Below, piece after piece: positions 1 through 15,000 of a stretch of DNA of 64,000 nt (its first letter is position 1; every line of letters begins with the position of its first letter). The position numbers were made by a program, and so were the translations under genes. Location: contig JAKNDB010000079.1 in the NCBI GenBank assembly GCA_024305405.1, positions 1,050,001 through 1,114,000 on the forward strand, in the 5' to 3' direction. The notes below the pieces were generated by a model. The model made no database searches. It had not been told where the DNA came from and was given only the letters and a program-made list of their open reading frames with translations. This DNA comes from Dirofilaria immitis. Its lineage: Eukaryota; Nematoda; Chromadorea; Rhabditida; Onchocercidae.

Positions 1-2340
1 TTAAAATCAAATTATTCTATTATTTGAATAATTCATTGGATTTTCATTTCCAACAAAGAATATATTTCAAAATTTGAAGGAAAAAATTTGTAATTCGATA
101 AGAGTGATTTATAATCAGTGATATATAAAATATTTAATTTCTTTTTTCTTTTTAAATTTCTTTTATTCAAATTTATCCTTTAATTTTAATTTGAAGAATT
201 AATAAATAGCTCCATTAATAAACATAAAAAAAAACAGAAAAAAGAATTACAACTTCATCAATTTGTAACATTGTAAATAAAACTAATAATTTAAAATTAT
301 GAAAATTCTGATAAGAAATGATAAAACAAAGAAGAAAAGAAAATCGATGATAAAAATTTATTAAGAATTTTGTTATATTTTCATTGAAAAATAAATTTTA
401 AATAAAAATATATTGTCCGAGCAAAAAATATATGACAATTCTTCAATTTTTTTAATTAATTAATTTATTTTTCCAAATTTTATTTAATTTTTAATTAATT
501 ATTTTAAAAAATTAAAAAAATTTTCGCAAAAATTTTATTTTCCTTTGCTTCGTTTTTAACAAATAAATTGAGATCAAAAGTTAACAATTGATTCTGTTAA
601 TTAATTAATCAATTAATTATTAATAATTGATGAATAAATCTTTTTGTTTAAAATTTGATATGCTAATTAAAACAATAAATTATAATTTAATGATAACTTT
701 CTTTTTATTTTTATTTTTAATAATTCAAATTCGCGAATTATTATCAATGTTTAACTCTAAATACTATCATAATTCCATATTTGATTGGTATATTCATTAA
801 GTAATTAATGAATTAATCATTAATAAATGATAAAAGAAAATTTCAATAAAGTTGAATTATTAATATGAAATTAAGATATTAAAAAAATTGAAATAAGGAA
901 GCGAAAAAAAAATTCATTTATGATTAAATCAATCGTAATATCAGTAAGTTGGTTATGTTAGAAACAATCATTCAATCAATTAATTAATCATTAATTTAAA
1001 AAAATATCAGTAATATTTTGATATTTCGAATTATTAGTCTTAAAATTAGATATTATGAAAAGTTTTAAAGGAATAAGGAAAAAAGAAAAAAATTCATCGT
1101 TCATTAAATTATTTTAAAGCATTGATTATCATAGAAGAATTTGCAGTTAATTTTTTTATCATAAAATAAAGAAAAAATGATTTCTTTCTCTCTTTTTTAA
1201 AAAAATAAAAATATACATTTTAGATACTGTAGGAATTGAATAAAATTCATTCCTATTACTATCGAAGTAAATGTCTTTTGATTGATTTTAAATAATATAA
1301 AAATTATTGCTTAGAATTTCATAAAATTGTTTTTCTTTTTTTTTAAAAAAAAAGATAATTTACTGTGAAATAATTCATTTAAAAGAAAAAAAGATCAAAT
1401 AAAACTATGTTTTATACTTTTTCTTTACTTTTACTTTTAAATTTTAATTATTTGTTAATAAAAAGAAAAAAATTTCTTTTTAAGAAAATAATTTTTTTAC
1501 GTTTTCTCACGTTTTTCACGTTTACTTTATGTTACGTCAATAGATAAATATTTTATAAAAACTTTAATACGTTTTTTTTTTTGATTAATTACAGTAAATT
1601 ATTATCACTGTAGGTATAGAAAATTCGTTTATTTAGATATATAATCAAATTGTAATTATAATCATTTCATTTATTATCATTGTTGATAGCAGATTACTAC
1701 TAACTGATTTTTATCTTGCTTTTCCGATGAGTTAAAAAAATTATCAAAAATTGAGTATCATTTAGTAATAAAAGTGATAATAACAATAATAAAATTATCA
1801 GTGATAATAATTCATTAAAGTTATTATTACTTATCAATACTAAATTACTATTTATTTTTATTTCGTCTTTTCCAACCGATTGAAGAATTAATTATTATCA
1901 TTGCTAATAATACGTATGATAACAATAATAACAATAATAATAATAACGATAATAATTATAATGATAGTGACAATGATAACGATAACAATGAAGAAGAAGA
2001 TAACAGGCAGGATTAGTGGCAAGAAAATGTAATTTACATTTCGTACAATTGCAAATTATTTGTAATCAGTGTAATAAAAATTTTTGATAAAATATATAAA
2101 ATATATTAAGCGTACACCCACGCACATCTATACATGTATATATACATACACCACACATATTTTATTTACATACGTAGACATATCATAGGTCCACACATAA
2201 CAGATATCAATACACCCACACACGGATATGCTTATATGTATATGTACACCTACGGGCATATAACTACACGCCCACGCATACGTATATATACACCCAGATA
2301 CATGTATCCGCGAACATGTATTCATACAGTACGGATATAT
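1..2340. other. gene-free AT-rich stretch
   Basis: I see no exon-like open stretch with splice sites on either strand. The sequence is A/T runs with TTAATTAA-like words. From about 1740 to 1995 it becomes a degenerate AATAAT/GATAAT trinucleotide tract. Confidence 0.5.
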
Positions 2341-2349
2341 ACGCATATG

Positions 2350-2391
<42 letters not shown>

Positions 2392-2485
2392 ACACATACA
2401 CATACACATACACATACACATGAACATACACATACACATACACACACACGTACACATACACATATACATACACATACACATACAA

Positions 2486-2576
<91 letters not shown>

Positions 2577-2615
2577 TGAACATACACATACACATATACA
2601 TATACATATAAATAC
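2341..2615. repeat. CA / ACATAC microsatellite
   Basis: A pure (CA)n run from about 2349 passes into a (CATACA)n array with scattered ATG interruptions, ending near 2615. Long open frames on both strands here are products of the repeat (Thr-His, Met-Cys and Val-Tyr alternations) and are not genes. Confidence 0.97.
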
Positions 2616-2947
2616 ACATAGGCATATATATGGAAAGGAAAATCTAATAGCATTTTGTAAAAGATTGGCATTTATTATTTGTTTAAGGCATTTCCTCTCG
2701 TCGTCCATTTATATCCTTCCGCTTTTTCTCTTTTTTCTTTCATTTTTTGATGGAATAGAATGAATGAAGCATTTAAAATTTAACCCTTCTTTTATCAAAT
2801 TAATATATTATTTAAATAACTATAGATCCATTCCAAAACTATTATCAACAATTCATTTATTATTAAAAGATACATAATAATACTTAAACATATAAATTAT
2901 CGATTAATTTTTAATCAACTTTTTTTTGAATATTTATTTTCTTAAAA

Positions 2948-3320
2948 TAGAAAAAGAAGAAGAAGAAGAGGAAGAAGAAGAGGAAGAAGAAGAGGAAGAG
3001 GAAGAAGAGGAAAGAAGAAGAGGAAGAAGAAGAGGAAGAAGAAGAGGAAGAAGAAGAGGAAGAAGAAGAGGAAGAGGGAAGAAGAAGAGGAAGAGGAAGA
3101 AGAGGAGGAAGAGGAAGAAGAGGAGGAAGAGGAAGAGGAAGAAGAGAAGGAAGAGGAAGAAGAGGAAGAAGAGGAAGAAGAAGAGGAACAGGAAGAAGAG
3201 GAGGAAAGAGGAAGAAGAGGAAGAAGAAGAGGAAGAGGAAGAAGAGGAACAGGAAGAAGAGGAGGAAGAGGAAGAAGAGGAAGAAGAGGAAGAAGAAGAG
3301 GAAGAAGAAGAGGAAGAAGA

Positions 3321-3353
<33 letters not shown>

Positions 3354-3420
3354 GAAGAGGAAGAAGAGGAGGAAGAGGAAGAAGAAGAGGAGGAAGAGGA
3401 GGAAGAAGAAGAGGAAGAAT
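2948..3420. repeat. 470-bp polypurine GAA/GGA tract
   Basis: The plus strand is almost purely A and G in imperfect GAAGAGGAA units with only isolated breaks. A poly-Glu/Arg open frame over 2926-3450 is a repeat artefact. Such mirror-rich polypurine DNA can form triplex (H-DNA) structures and often stalls polymerases (general knowledge). Confidence 0.95.
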
Positions 3421-4281
3421 AATGAATTAATTTTAGAATTAAAATATTGAACAGTATTATCGATTTCTTTTTTTCCTATTCTTTTATTTTATTTTTCCTT
3501 TAATTAAAAAAATTTGTAGTATTAAATAATTTTTGCATCTTTTCTTCATCTTTTTCTTTTTCTTTTTTCCCCTTCTCCTCTCTTTTCTTCTCTCTCTTTT
3601 CCTTCAATAAAATTAATTACGTTCATCTTTTAATTATTATTCATCATCATTATTTAATCAGTAATGATATCATCCATCAATCATCACACTATATATTAAG
3701 TATTAGTTAAATCATTTAATATGATGCTTGAATTATGATAATAATTTGTTCGCAAGGAAAATTTTTAAATGTTTGATCAGATTGATAAGCAAATATTCGC
3801 AAATATTTTAACTATAGCATCATTTCAATTAATCGATTAATTTCTTGTAAAATAAATAAATTAAATTTTATAACTTAAAGAAAATGCGCGAGAAAATCTT
3901 TAAAAGAAATGCTCTCGAGAATGTAAGATGAATCATTAAATTATTCTATGATTAATTACAATAATTATTATCATATCACCTAATATATCAAGACTGTTTA
4001 AGTTATATGATATATCTAATTAAATTATGAGATGTGAAAATAAGATTAAAATGTTTTAAATATTATCGTAAGTTTCAATCCACTTACGCTTATCTTACGT
4101 AGAGATATTTTATCGATATTATCATTAAGAAAAATAACTCTGAAAATTAATTTTCAATCTATCCCGTTTTATTTTACGTAAAATATTTTAATCATACGAT
4201 TAATAATAAAAATGTTAAAAGATAAATGTCAAATAATTCGTTTTTTCATAATACTAATAAAAGCTTTAATCAGTCATAGTC

Positions 4282-4282
<1 letters not shown>

Positions 4283-4347
<65 letters not shown>

Positions 4348-4348
4348 T
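4283..4348. repeat. (TAA)n microsatellite
   Basis: About twenty uninterrupted TAA units in otherwise unremarkable AT-rich sequence. The surrounding 3421-5048 holds no gene I can see. From about 4670 to 5030 there are loose repeats built on AATCAAGATAAC and GAATAATC words. Confidence 0.95.
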
Positions 4349-5045
4349 TAATATATTAATAATTTTAAGATTTATCCTTGAATTTATTTAGAAAATTATT
4401 TTATAATTAAAAAGATAAAATGAAAAAAGGAAAGATAGTTTGAAAGCATTTAATCGATAATATTTGAAGCATTTGTTTATCATTAAATGTTGGAATTAAA
4501 TTTTATAGCGAGTTGAAATAAATAGCTTTGAGTATAATCGTAAGCTTGTTTTTAAAACATTTTAAATATGCTACTAAAACTTGTTTTTATGAAAAAAAGA
4601 GAAAAAGAGAAATGCTTCTCTCTATAAGCTTATGTTTATTATTGAATAATAATAGTCAAATTACAGTACTGAATTTATTCCGATTAATATGCATATTATG
4701 ATAATTAGCAATAATCAAGTTAGCCTGTGAATAATCAAGATAACGTATGAATGATCAAAATAAGTACTATGAATTAGTTCCAATTTAATCCGAATAACAT
4801 AGATGATTATAATCAAGATAACACACGTGGAATTATAATAAAAGATTTCCACATATTTAAGACATATTATGAATGATAACGAAATAGCTTAGAATTTAGT
4901 GCGAATAATGTAAATATATGTATGGTAACAATCATGATAAGATAAAAATCATGATACAGTATTTCGATATATTTAGGACGAATAATCAATGATAACCAGA
5001 AAGATTTAAATTTATTGCAAATAACATATGTGTATGGTGAGTCAT

Positions 5046-5048
<3 letters not shown>

Positions 5049-5128
<80 letters not shown>
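5049..5128. repeat. (GT)n microsatellite
   Basis: About forty uninterrupted GT dinucleotides. The minus-strand open frame across it encodes a Thr-His run and is an artefact. Confidence 0.97.
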
Positions 5129-5132
<4 letters not shown>

Positions 5133-6179
5133 GTGATAATAAGCAATAGATAATTTTCAAATAAATAAATATTTCAATAAGAGAAAAGGAAAAAAAATAA
5201 AAATCTGATACTTTGAAATAAAAATAAATAAATAAATAGTTGTTTGCTTGCTTGCGAACAACTGTCATTGTCTGATAAGAAAACTCAAATAACCACAAAT
5301 ACTTTCATATCATATCAATGCTACGATTATTGATAAATAGAATTGAATCGAATATATATTACTGCTCATAAAAATTCTCGATCATCCACTTGCCTTTCCA
5401 TTCTTATATTGCTGGTAAGGTAGAAAAGAGGGAAAATAGAAATAAAGAGAGGGAAGAGAGAAAGAGATAAAAATCGAGAGTCGAGAATAGGACAAAGAGC
5501 AATTCGAAAGAGTAATGATAGTAATGATAATATTATTCTTTTATTTCCATTATACAATACACATTTTTTCAATTCAATTTATTTTATTAATAATAAAGGT
5601 ATCAAATTTAATCATCACTATTTAAATTTTATACAAATTAAACTATCATCTTTGATTCGTTTTTGTTTTTGTTTTTTTTTTAAAAATATGGAATAAAAAA
5701 AAAAATTAATGAAACAATCTGGCAAACAGTTGTGATATGTTTGAAATAATTTGACGAAAAGAAATTAAGAAAAAGTGAAAAAAAAGAGACAAAATGACGG
5801 AAAAATGAAAAAAAATTATAAATATATATACAAATTTGAGACATATGCTTTGCTAAATAGAAAATAAAAACAATTAATTTTTGCAAAAATTCAGGAAAAA
5901 GTGAACAAAATGCTGCAAAATTTTCACGATGACCTTTTTTTTTCCTATATTTTTCGTTTGCAACTAAAAAGTAGTCTGAACGATTTTTTTTTTTTTGGCC
6001 AATTTTTTATTTTTATAATAAAGTTTATTATACATGCGATTGAAATTGGAACTTTTTGATTTTTTTTTAACAAATATAGCAAGTAATTTAAATTTTGTCT
6101 AAATTTCAGAATAATTAATGAATTACGAAAAACTATTTGTGATACAAAAAAAAGTCATATAGTCATTTTTTAGAGTAAG

Positions 6180-6425
6180 TATTTTAACATAAAATGGCAA
6201 CAAGAAGTTTTCTGTTAAACATTTTAGTATAAAAAGTAAGAAAGAACATTTAAGTGTTTTAACGTGAAGTAAAAACGAGAGATTTATGGTTAAGCGTTTT
6301 AACGTAAAATATTAACGAGAGATCTATCTATGGTTAAGCGTTTTAAAGAGTAAAATAGCGATACGAGATTTATAGCTATCGTTTTAACGTAAAATAGAAA
6401 CAGAAAGTTTTAACGGGAAATAATT
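6180..6425. repeat. degenerate tandem repeat, ~50-60 bp unit
   Basis: About five imperfect copies of a unit built on GTTTTAACGTAAAATA, ACGAGAGATTTATGG and TTAAGC. The unit GTTTTAACGTAAAATA recurs clearly near 6290-6310 and 6380-6400. No coding sense was found. Confidence 0.7.
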
Positions 6426-7679
6426 TAAATTTGCTTAATATAAATTAGAAAAAATAATTCATTTATAATACAATATTTCGTAAATCGAAAAAGAAATTAA
6501 TATTTATTAAAAAAATATAAAATTTGAACTTTTTTCTTCATTGAAATATTATTTGAAGAAATTTTTTATAATATCTTTGTCTATAATATATGTAACGAAT
6601 CCTTCTCGAATTAAGTAATTCGTAATTTTTTATTAAATCTCAGAATTTTTTAATAGAATTAAAAAAAATTTGACAAAAATTAAGGAAAACTTTAAAATCT
6701 TTGAAATAAGCAATTTATTATAAATTAAAAGCTTAATGAATTATAAATTGAGCTTTGATACAAAATTTTAAATTTAGAACTTTATTACTTTTAATTGCTA
6801 ATGCTATATTTCATTTCATATGAAATATTCAAATAAATATTTGAATAAAAATTTCAATTTGCATGATATTTGAAATATATAAAAACTTGGAATATTGATT
6901 AAAATACATATTGAACTATTAAGCGTTTAAAATATTTGTTATCTGAGGAAATTATATTGAAAAATTTTCTTATTTGATTAAAAAAAAAGTTTTTCAACGA
7001 TATACAAAAATATTTGTTATTTGAAAAAATAAGAAAGTAAAAAAAAGAGAAAATTTAAGAATCAAATGTCTTAAAACTAATAAAACAAAATCAAAAAAAA
7101 AGGCAAAACAAAAATAAAAAATGAAAATATCAAGAAAACTCATGGGAATAAAATTTTTTTTTATTTTTTGAAATATATTATTGAATTTCATTTTATCATA
7201 TATTTTATTCGTTCAAATTTTCGCGCCTTTTACTAACAACTTTTTAGGTATTTTATTTTTATTCTATTTTTTATTTTTGCCTATGATGATAAACATTTAT
7301 CCTTTTTGTGGAATAATTTCAGGTTTATAGGAAGAAAAAAAAGAAAACGGAATAAAAGAATGAATGAAACAATCATTTAAAAATTTGTTTTTCTTTTCTT
7401 CTCTTTAACCAAAAAAAACAAACAATATATTGCATGTGTTTTCAATTTCATTCAAATTTTTAAATGTACATGCGATACACGCATGGTATACGTATGCGTG
7501 ATACACGTAAAGTACGTATATATAATTTTTTCAATGAAATGATAAATTATTTTACCAAGAAATTATTCATATTCTTAAATAAAGGAAAAAAAAACGGAAC
7601 TTTCAGCTTATATACATATTATTTGTGATTAGTTTCTTCTTATAGAAATTTGAAATGTTAAAAACTTATTTTTATCATA

Positions 7680-7795
7680 ATCAAATGCGTCAAATGCGTT
7701 AAACGTCAATTTATTTTACTTTTTTAAATGCGCTAAACGTCAATTTATTACTTTCGTTAAATGTATTAAACGTCAATTTATCATATTCGTGAAAT
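7680..7795. repeat. three-copy ~40-bp tandem repeat
   Basis: Three copies of a unit with the core TTAAACGTCAATTTATT, preceded by AAATGCG or AAATGTA. Cores lie near 7699, 7734 and 7768. Confidence 0.8.
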
Positions 7796-10700
7796 GTTTT
7801 CTCAAAAATGAAGGCAAAAAAAAAATAGGAAAAATGTTTTTGGAAGCAAAAACTTATATATATCAAAACAGGAAAGGGTCAAATAGGTCATACAAGTTCA
7901 GATTGAGATATAACTTTATACATCCAATCATATAAATTTATCAATTTCTTTTTCAATCAACATTTACTTTATACATCCAATCATATCGATAAATCGGATA
8001 AGAATTAGTAAAATTATAATCAATGCATATCACTATTATTTCAAATGAATGTAACATTTTAATTTAAATTTCATTGGAAAAAATATATATTTCTTTTTTC
8101 TGAAATTTGAATTAAAAATCAAAATTTAGAAAATTATTAATTCACAGAAAGTATAAATGATAAATAATATAACAATTTTTTATATTGTATTAATTGATAT
8201 GCTGTTGAACGAAATTTGCAAAAATCATAAAAATTGTGAAATTACTAAATTTATGTAATTTTTAATTTTGAAAGAAAAATTAAAAGTTTTTTCGACAAAT
8301 TATTGATAAAAAGATAAAATAAATCAGTGATTTGTTCTCGATCAAATTATTTGCTTCTTTTTCCTTCAAATTAAATTTTCAATTATATTTTAATTTATTC
8401 GATTTTTTATTGCTTCATTTTATCACAGCTTTTTGTTTTATGCTCAAATTAAGGAGCATTATTTCAAAACTTTGTGATTATTGATTTTTTTGTGAAATAG
8501 TTGTAAATCTTAGATTTATGAGTAGAATCAATTTGCTTGCTTTTTCCCTAAAAGGGTAAGAAAGAAAGGGAGAGGGAAAGAGAGAGGAAAAATAAGAATT
8601 AGACTAATATAAATTTAGAAATCAGCCATGATTTATGTAGGCTTTATATAAGGTTATAGAAGAAAAATAACTGGGCATTTTTATTTGGATCGAAAAAAAT
8701 AGCCTCATTCGATTCGCAAGAAAAGGGAAAGCAACTTGAGCATTTATAAAATAACTCATAAATATATGAATTTCAATAAACTGACAATAGTTGACATTTG
8801 AACTTCACTTCTAATAAACATTTAATATTTCGATGATAATAATGAAGAAAGAAAAACAAGTTTAAAATGATTTATAATTCATTCAAAGTAGTAATGAATT
8901 TTTATGCTTAATTTTCTATTCAATTTTAAATTATTTAATTTCTTTTTATTAAATATTTCATGCGAACATTTTTAAAAATTTCAGCTTTAAATTACAATTT
9001 TAAATGTTTACGTTTTTTGCTTTCGCTTTTTTCCAAATTAAAATATAAGAAATGAAAATGGAAATGAAAAAAAGAGGTTGAGAAGAAAGAAAAGGTTGAG
9101 AAGAGAGAGAAGGTTGAGGAGAGAGAGAAAAGGAAAAAATAATTTGTAAATTGCAAAAATATTTTAAACCATTTCATTAATATCGATGCGAAATTTTATT
9201 TTAATTCAATCGTTATCAAATGAAATAGGAATTTTCATATCTTACATGAATAATTGAAGTTTACAAAAAAACTTTTTTGTTTTATTAAGCAAAGTTTTCA
9301 CTCATTAAAAGGTTGCATTTTTTCGTTTTCATAAAACTGAATTTTCTTCATTAAATTTTGTTCAATATACTTCTTTCTAGAAATTTTGTTTCTAATAATT
9401 CGTTCAAATGTTTCGTGCCTAATTATTTGTAATGATTAATTGATAGCTTCCCAATTAATTAATATTTCATTTTAATTCACCGTCCGTAACTATAAATGGA
9501 TTTTATAACGATCTACTGATAATTTCATCAAATATGTTGGCAAAGATATGGATCTGCAAGAGCAAAAAAAAATTAAGAAAAAAGTGAAATAACTGAAAAT
9601 GAATCGGAATGAAGTAAATTTAACAAACCAATAAAAATGTTGAAATTAATAAAATTGAGAACTAACCTTTACTGTTTTATATTTAGCAAAAAGAACAAAA
9701 AGAAAATTATGTTTTCCTTAACGATATCGTATTTCATTTCGATATATTTTATTATTATTACATATATAATATCGTAGTTCAATACAATTCCTTAATTCTT
9801 TCGAAGTAATAAATAAGAATTTAATTTCTAAGAAAAAATAAGTATATCCTTTTGTAAGTTTAATAAATTATTTATTTCTAATTACTTAGAAGAAAAAAGA
9901 AATTTAAATTTAATAGAAAGTTAAATAATCTCTTTTCATAATAATTATTTCAATCAATTCTTATTTATTATTAAAACCTTATTTTATTCTATTTTTGTTA
10001 TCAAAAAAGAATTATTAGAAATAAATAATTTTTTAAAATAAATAATAGGCAATTAATATTATATTATTTTTAAATAACAAACTCAATTTTGATAATTGAT
10101 AATAATAATAATTATTATATCGAATTCAATTTTGATTTTCTTTTATTTATTTCTAATAATTCTTTTTGATAATAATAATAATTAGTAGCCAATTTTGATT
10201 AATGAAAAGAAGGAATGAAAAAATAAATAAATGAATCGATGAAAATTTTTGAAAAAAAAAGAAAAATAAATTGCCTTTCGTTAAAGCTGTCTAAAAGGAA
10301 TGAAATTGTTGGGTAAAAAAACATTTATAAATATTAGATATCTCAAGGAAGAATTGATTTTTCAGATAAATTAGAATTAAGTGAAAGTAACCAATATGAT
10401 GAATAACGGCTAATTCATGCTGATGCTTTTTTCTAAAAAATTCCGAATCAACAATTTTTGAACCTTCATTGAACAGACTACTATTTTTCCTATTTTTAAA
10501 ATCCTTGAAATTTTACGACTCTTTTTTAGGAGAAAAATAAGACGAAAATTATAAAATTTCAAATAAACTTGAGTAATTGAAAAGGAAAAAAAAATCAAGA
10601 GACTAAACAAAGAATCATCATACGTTAAAATTATCGAAATTGATCAAATAGAGAAACGAACAATGATAAGATAAATAATAATTTATCCAATAATTTTAAC

Positions 10701-12043
10701 AAATTCAAAGCAAAAAAATAGTTTGAAATGAAATAAGCTAATAATGAAAAATGTCTATTTCCTTTCCTTCTTTTTCTCTCCTTCAATTTCCTTTAATTTA
10801 TTTCAAAAAAAAAGAAGCGGAAATGATTAGTAATGAAAACGGAAATTATTGTTGCAAATAGGTGAATTGGCATTCTTTTATTCGATGTTTAATGCTTGAT
10901 CAAGTGAAATATAGTATAGATCAAAGAACACTTTTAACGAAAAAATTTGTTATTTTTCTAATTTTCCAATCAAGTTTATCATTTATCAAACAGCATTTGG
11001 AGAAATTAAACGAACAAAGAAAAGACGATATACAATAATGTGCTGCATCATTATCAATTAAATGCATAAAAAATTTAACTCAAAAATTGAATAAACTTTG
11101 TCACAAGTCATAGAAAAACAATGAAATCAAACAAATGATAATGAAGAATTAACTACATAATTATATGAGAGCATAATTAGGATAAACTTATGTATAATAT
11201 ACATGATTTTCAAGATAGCATCATTATCTTCAGTAAATAATTCATCATCCACAATCCTGAAAAGAAATTAATTGGAAAATGAAAGTAGTCAAAAGATTAT
11301 ATTAACAGTGTAATATGTTTCTAAATTGATAACAATGCAGCACATTGTTATATATATTATTATATTTCTGCACTAAATAAAAGGTCAAAATGCATTATCC
11401 GATATAATTCACTTTTCTGATTTTTTAAAACTACCAATTACAAACTATTCTTCAAATTTAAATCACTGCATCATTAATTCAAAGAATTCACGGGCGATCC
11501 AGAATTAATGAATTATTTAGTGCAATATTTCGTAAGATCAAAGTTAAAGACCAACAACAGCTTATAATTATTTACAAAAGAACATGTTTAGTGGATATTT
11601 CGAGTAAAATCCAAAAATGTGATAAAATATAATATGATAAGAGAGTTATCATTCTCGTTATCAGCTATTATACAGTATATGTAATTGTCTAATATCCTCA
11701 TTTCTACACAGGATCTAATTTGAAGCTTTCCTTATATTGGAAATAAAAAGGCAAAAAATTAAACATTTCAAAGTATGAAATATACTGAAAAACATAACTA
11801 AAATGCATATAAAGTCCATAGATTTATGAGAATTTATAAATAAATTCGTTCTACGTGACAAAAACTTTCAGATTAGTTAGTAGAAAATACATACCAATTA
11901 GGCTATTTCTTGAAATGTTGCATTTTTATAGGAGTGAATATCTCGTTGGAAAATACATCCGATGAAGCTACAAGGCTATGCATTTAATATCATCGAAATG
12001 ATTTTAATAAAAAATGCATTTCATCACGAAGATTTCAATATAG

Positions 12044-15000
12044 CTAATTGTATATTTCTAGGAAAAAGAAAAAATTTTTCGAATAAATGTAAAAAATATA
12101 ACCCAAAACAGTTATATGAAAAATGCAAATCATTAAAAACTACCTTCCACTGTATGAAAAATTGTGTTATAAACTTGTGAACACTTTTCAACGAGTTGTA
12201 TGAACTGGCGATCTTGAAGTTTTGCTGTCAAATATTCTGTTAGCCGTGATGAATCAGCTAATAAATCGCTGATCGATAAACAATATTCAGTTTGGATACC
12301 CTTAAAAATGCCAAAAACTACCTAATATTTTTTTGATCATATCATCTGATTTAATTTGTTTTCTTCTTATAAATAAATCTCATAGATTCATTGTAATATG
12401 AAAGTTTTAAAGACTTCACATTGTTGAAAGCAGATTAGTAATATTATTAGAAGCTTCCAGCATATTAAAAATCCATCAACACGCTGGTTGCTAAGATCAA
12501 ATAGTTTGAATTACCATTGTTAAATTGATAAAAGAAAATGGTTAAATTGTTGACAATTGACAACATTAGAAATATCTTGCAAAAATTGCTGCTTAGTTTT
12601 GGACATTATCAAGCGTTATAACGCATGAATAAATCTAATTTCCTCAATAGAGAATTCCGTTTTAATCAAGTAGTTAAACTACCATTGTTAAATGGATTTA
12701 TTGAATTTTTCGGGACTACTTAGAAAGAAAGAAGAATTGCCCATATTATGAAAACCATGAACAATATACTTTTCAGAAATAACGCATGTTATTTCAAAGT
12801 ATACATTAATCATCGTTAGAAAAGAGTCACAAAAAATGTGTTATCTTATGAATTGTTCATAAATTTTAATAATTTTAATCTGGAAAGGAGTCAAATGATT
12901 ACTAACCACACTTTGTCTATTTTCTTGCCCGCAATTTCTGTCAGATTTTGAATTAATGTGTACTGCTAGCGGCAAATCCATAAGTGGCTGAGTGGCTGAC
13001 ATTTCTACCTTAAAAAATGTCTTCGTTTTTCTTGCTTCTGTGATTAATTGTAATTATTTATATAAGTATTATGAATGCTCGTCTTTATTATAATATTGCA
13101 TGTTGGAAATTGCTTCTCGAAGAAAAGAAAAATATCAATTCGAATCAACATTGAAAATATTTTAATCAATATTAGAATGTAAAATGAAGCATGGCACACA
13201 TCGAATTATTTCTTTTATCAAGAGGAGCAAATATTAGGCCGACGCACAAGCAAATCTTATATAAAAGCTCGTAATTCAAAATAATTGAACTACTTACATC
13301 ATCACTACTAAAAGGAACTGTTTGATCAGCAATTTTTGAATTCTTCAAACAGCTCAATATTCTCGCTTCTGAACTCTGAAATGAAAAAAATTCTCATGTC
13401 CGAGATTTCAGAAATTTCTCTCCTAACTGAATTTAAAATTTCAAAACTTCAGGACCTTGAAATAGTTATAATCTCAATGTTTTAGAGTTTTCAAAGTTAT
13501 CTAATTAGTGTCTGGATTTTAATTAAACTTCTCTTAATTTTAAATAAGATTTCAATCTACCTGAGAAAAAGACACTGGAGAGATTTCCGAGGATTCGCAA
13601 CAACGTCGAACTGATTGATGTTTTACAGGTTTTAAAGTTTCGTAAATTTTCTCATCAGCTGAGGACTGAAACATTATTGAGAAAATTCGTGATGAAAAAC
13701 TGCAAACCCAACTTTTTGCTTTCATTTTTAAAATGTTTGCAATAACGAAAAAAATAACAATTTAAACTTAGAAGTTCATATACTAAACACTACTTGAGGA
13801 GTTGGATTACATCGAAAATTCTGGAACTGAGATTCTGGTAGTCGCTATTTGTCACATTTATCCTAATTTAAGGTTTCTGAAAAGTTCCTACCACTTTAAA
13901 AAAAAAGAATAGAAAAAGGTGTTCTAAGGTTTAACTTCAACTATCGAAGAACAAAAATAAACGAAAAATTTGGACGAAAAATTAGGTTAAGAGTCTAAAA
14001 TGATTTAGCAAATTTATTGGGAATCACGGAGATTTACGTTTCGTAACATTATAAGTACTGTTTTATAAACGAATATAGGCAGAAAAAATTTTTGATTTTT
14101 GACAAAGTGTAATTTATATTACTTACAGTTCGAATTTGAGAAAAATTAAGTATAAGTAAAATTGGAAAAATGAAAAACTGAGCAATAAAAATACCGCAGA
14201 TAATGAAGAATGAGTATACGGATTTTGCATCATATAGAAATCGGAAATAGGTTCTGGTGGAAGAATGGTGGTAACATTCCTAAATATTTGATATCAGAGA
14301 ATAAAAAGTCATTAATTGCTAAGTAATAATTTAATATTTGAAGGCATCTTTCAATTCTTTCACAGAAAAATATATCACTTACATCGATTTCTGTGAAGAA
14401 GAATCACTGCTGAATAAACTAAGCTGAGAACTTCCTTGCGATGATCTGATTTCAGTGCAACCTTGCTGAAATGAAGATTGAAATAATCTTCAAAAACTAT
14501 TGTTTAAACTATCAAATCTATTCAAAATTATTTGCATAACACTGAAATCCAATGATTTATCTAAATAGAAAAACACATCTTTTTTAATACAAAAATACAT
14601 ATTTGAATATTATATTTGATACTTAGATATTTAATATCACGTGCCCAAATATTTGATCAATGATTGTATTCAAAGAAAAAAATGACATTTACCGATAGCG
14701 GTTGACTGAAATCCGATGAAGTATTCACATTTGAAGGTGGTAAAACTTTAACAAAGAATGAAATAAACTCTACAAATGATGCATGATCTGATGATGTAGC
14801 AAATTTTATGCGAAATCTAGTCAATGTTGTACCATTCTGGAAAAGAAGAAAATGATAAGAGTTATCAATTAGAAGTGATATATAATATCTGTAAAATTAA
14901 TTCCGATAAAAATGATCTATGAAATTGATTAATTTATTGTCTCAAATCAATACTACAACTATTTTTACGTTTTTTGCATACAAAAGCTATATGCTAAGTC

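Larger units (their letters stand above)
5129..12043. other. gene-free region with degenerate repeats
   Basis: I found no convincing exon on either strand in nearly 7 kb. Visible structure is limited to degenerate tandem repeats near 6180-6420 and 7680-7795 (listed separately), scattered poly-A/T, and a short GA-rich patch at 9075-9135. It lies downstream of the REC114-like gene and should contain its 3' UTR. Confidence 0.45.

Noticed and set aside
2128..2763. Long open frames on both strands (Thr-His, Met-Cys, Val-Tyr repeats)
   Set aside because: They are produced entirely by the CA/ACATAC microsatellite.
2926..3450. 174-codon Glu/Arg/Lys-rich open frame
   Set aside because: Reads through the polypurine tract; no splice context and no non-repeat domain.
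11484..11567. Short open stretch EFTGDPELMNYLVQYFV...
   Set aside because: Looks protein-like, but there is no acceptor, no start and no neighbouring exon; 27 codons open by chance is not unusual.
11962..12180. 72-codon plus-strand open frame
   Set aside because: Antisense to the last exons of the REC114-like gene, which has the better splice and homology support.
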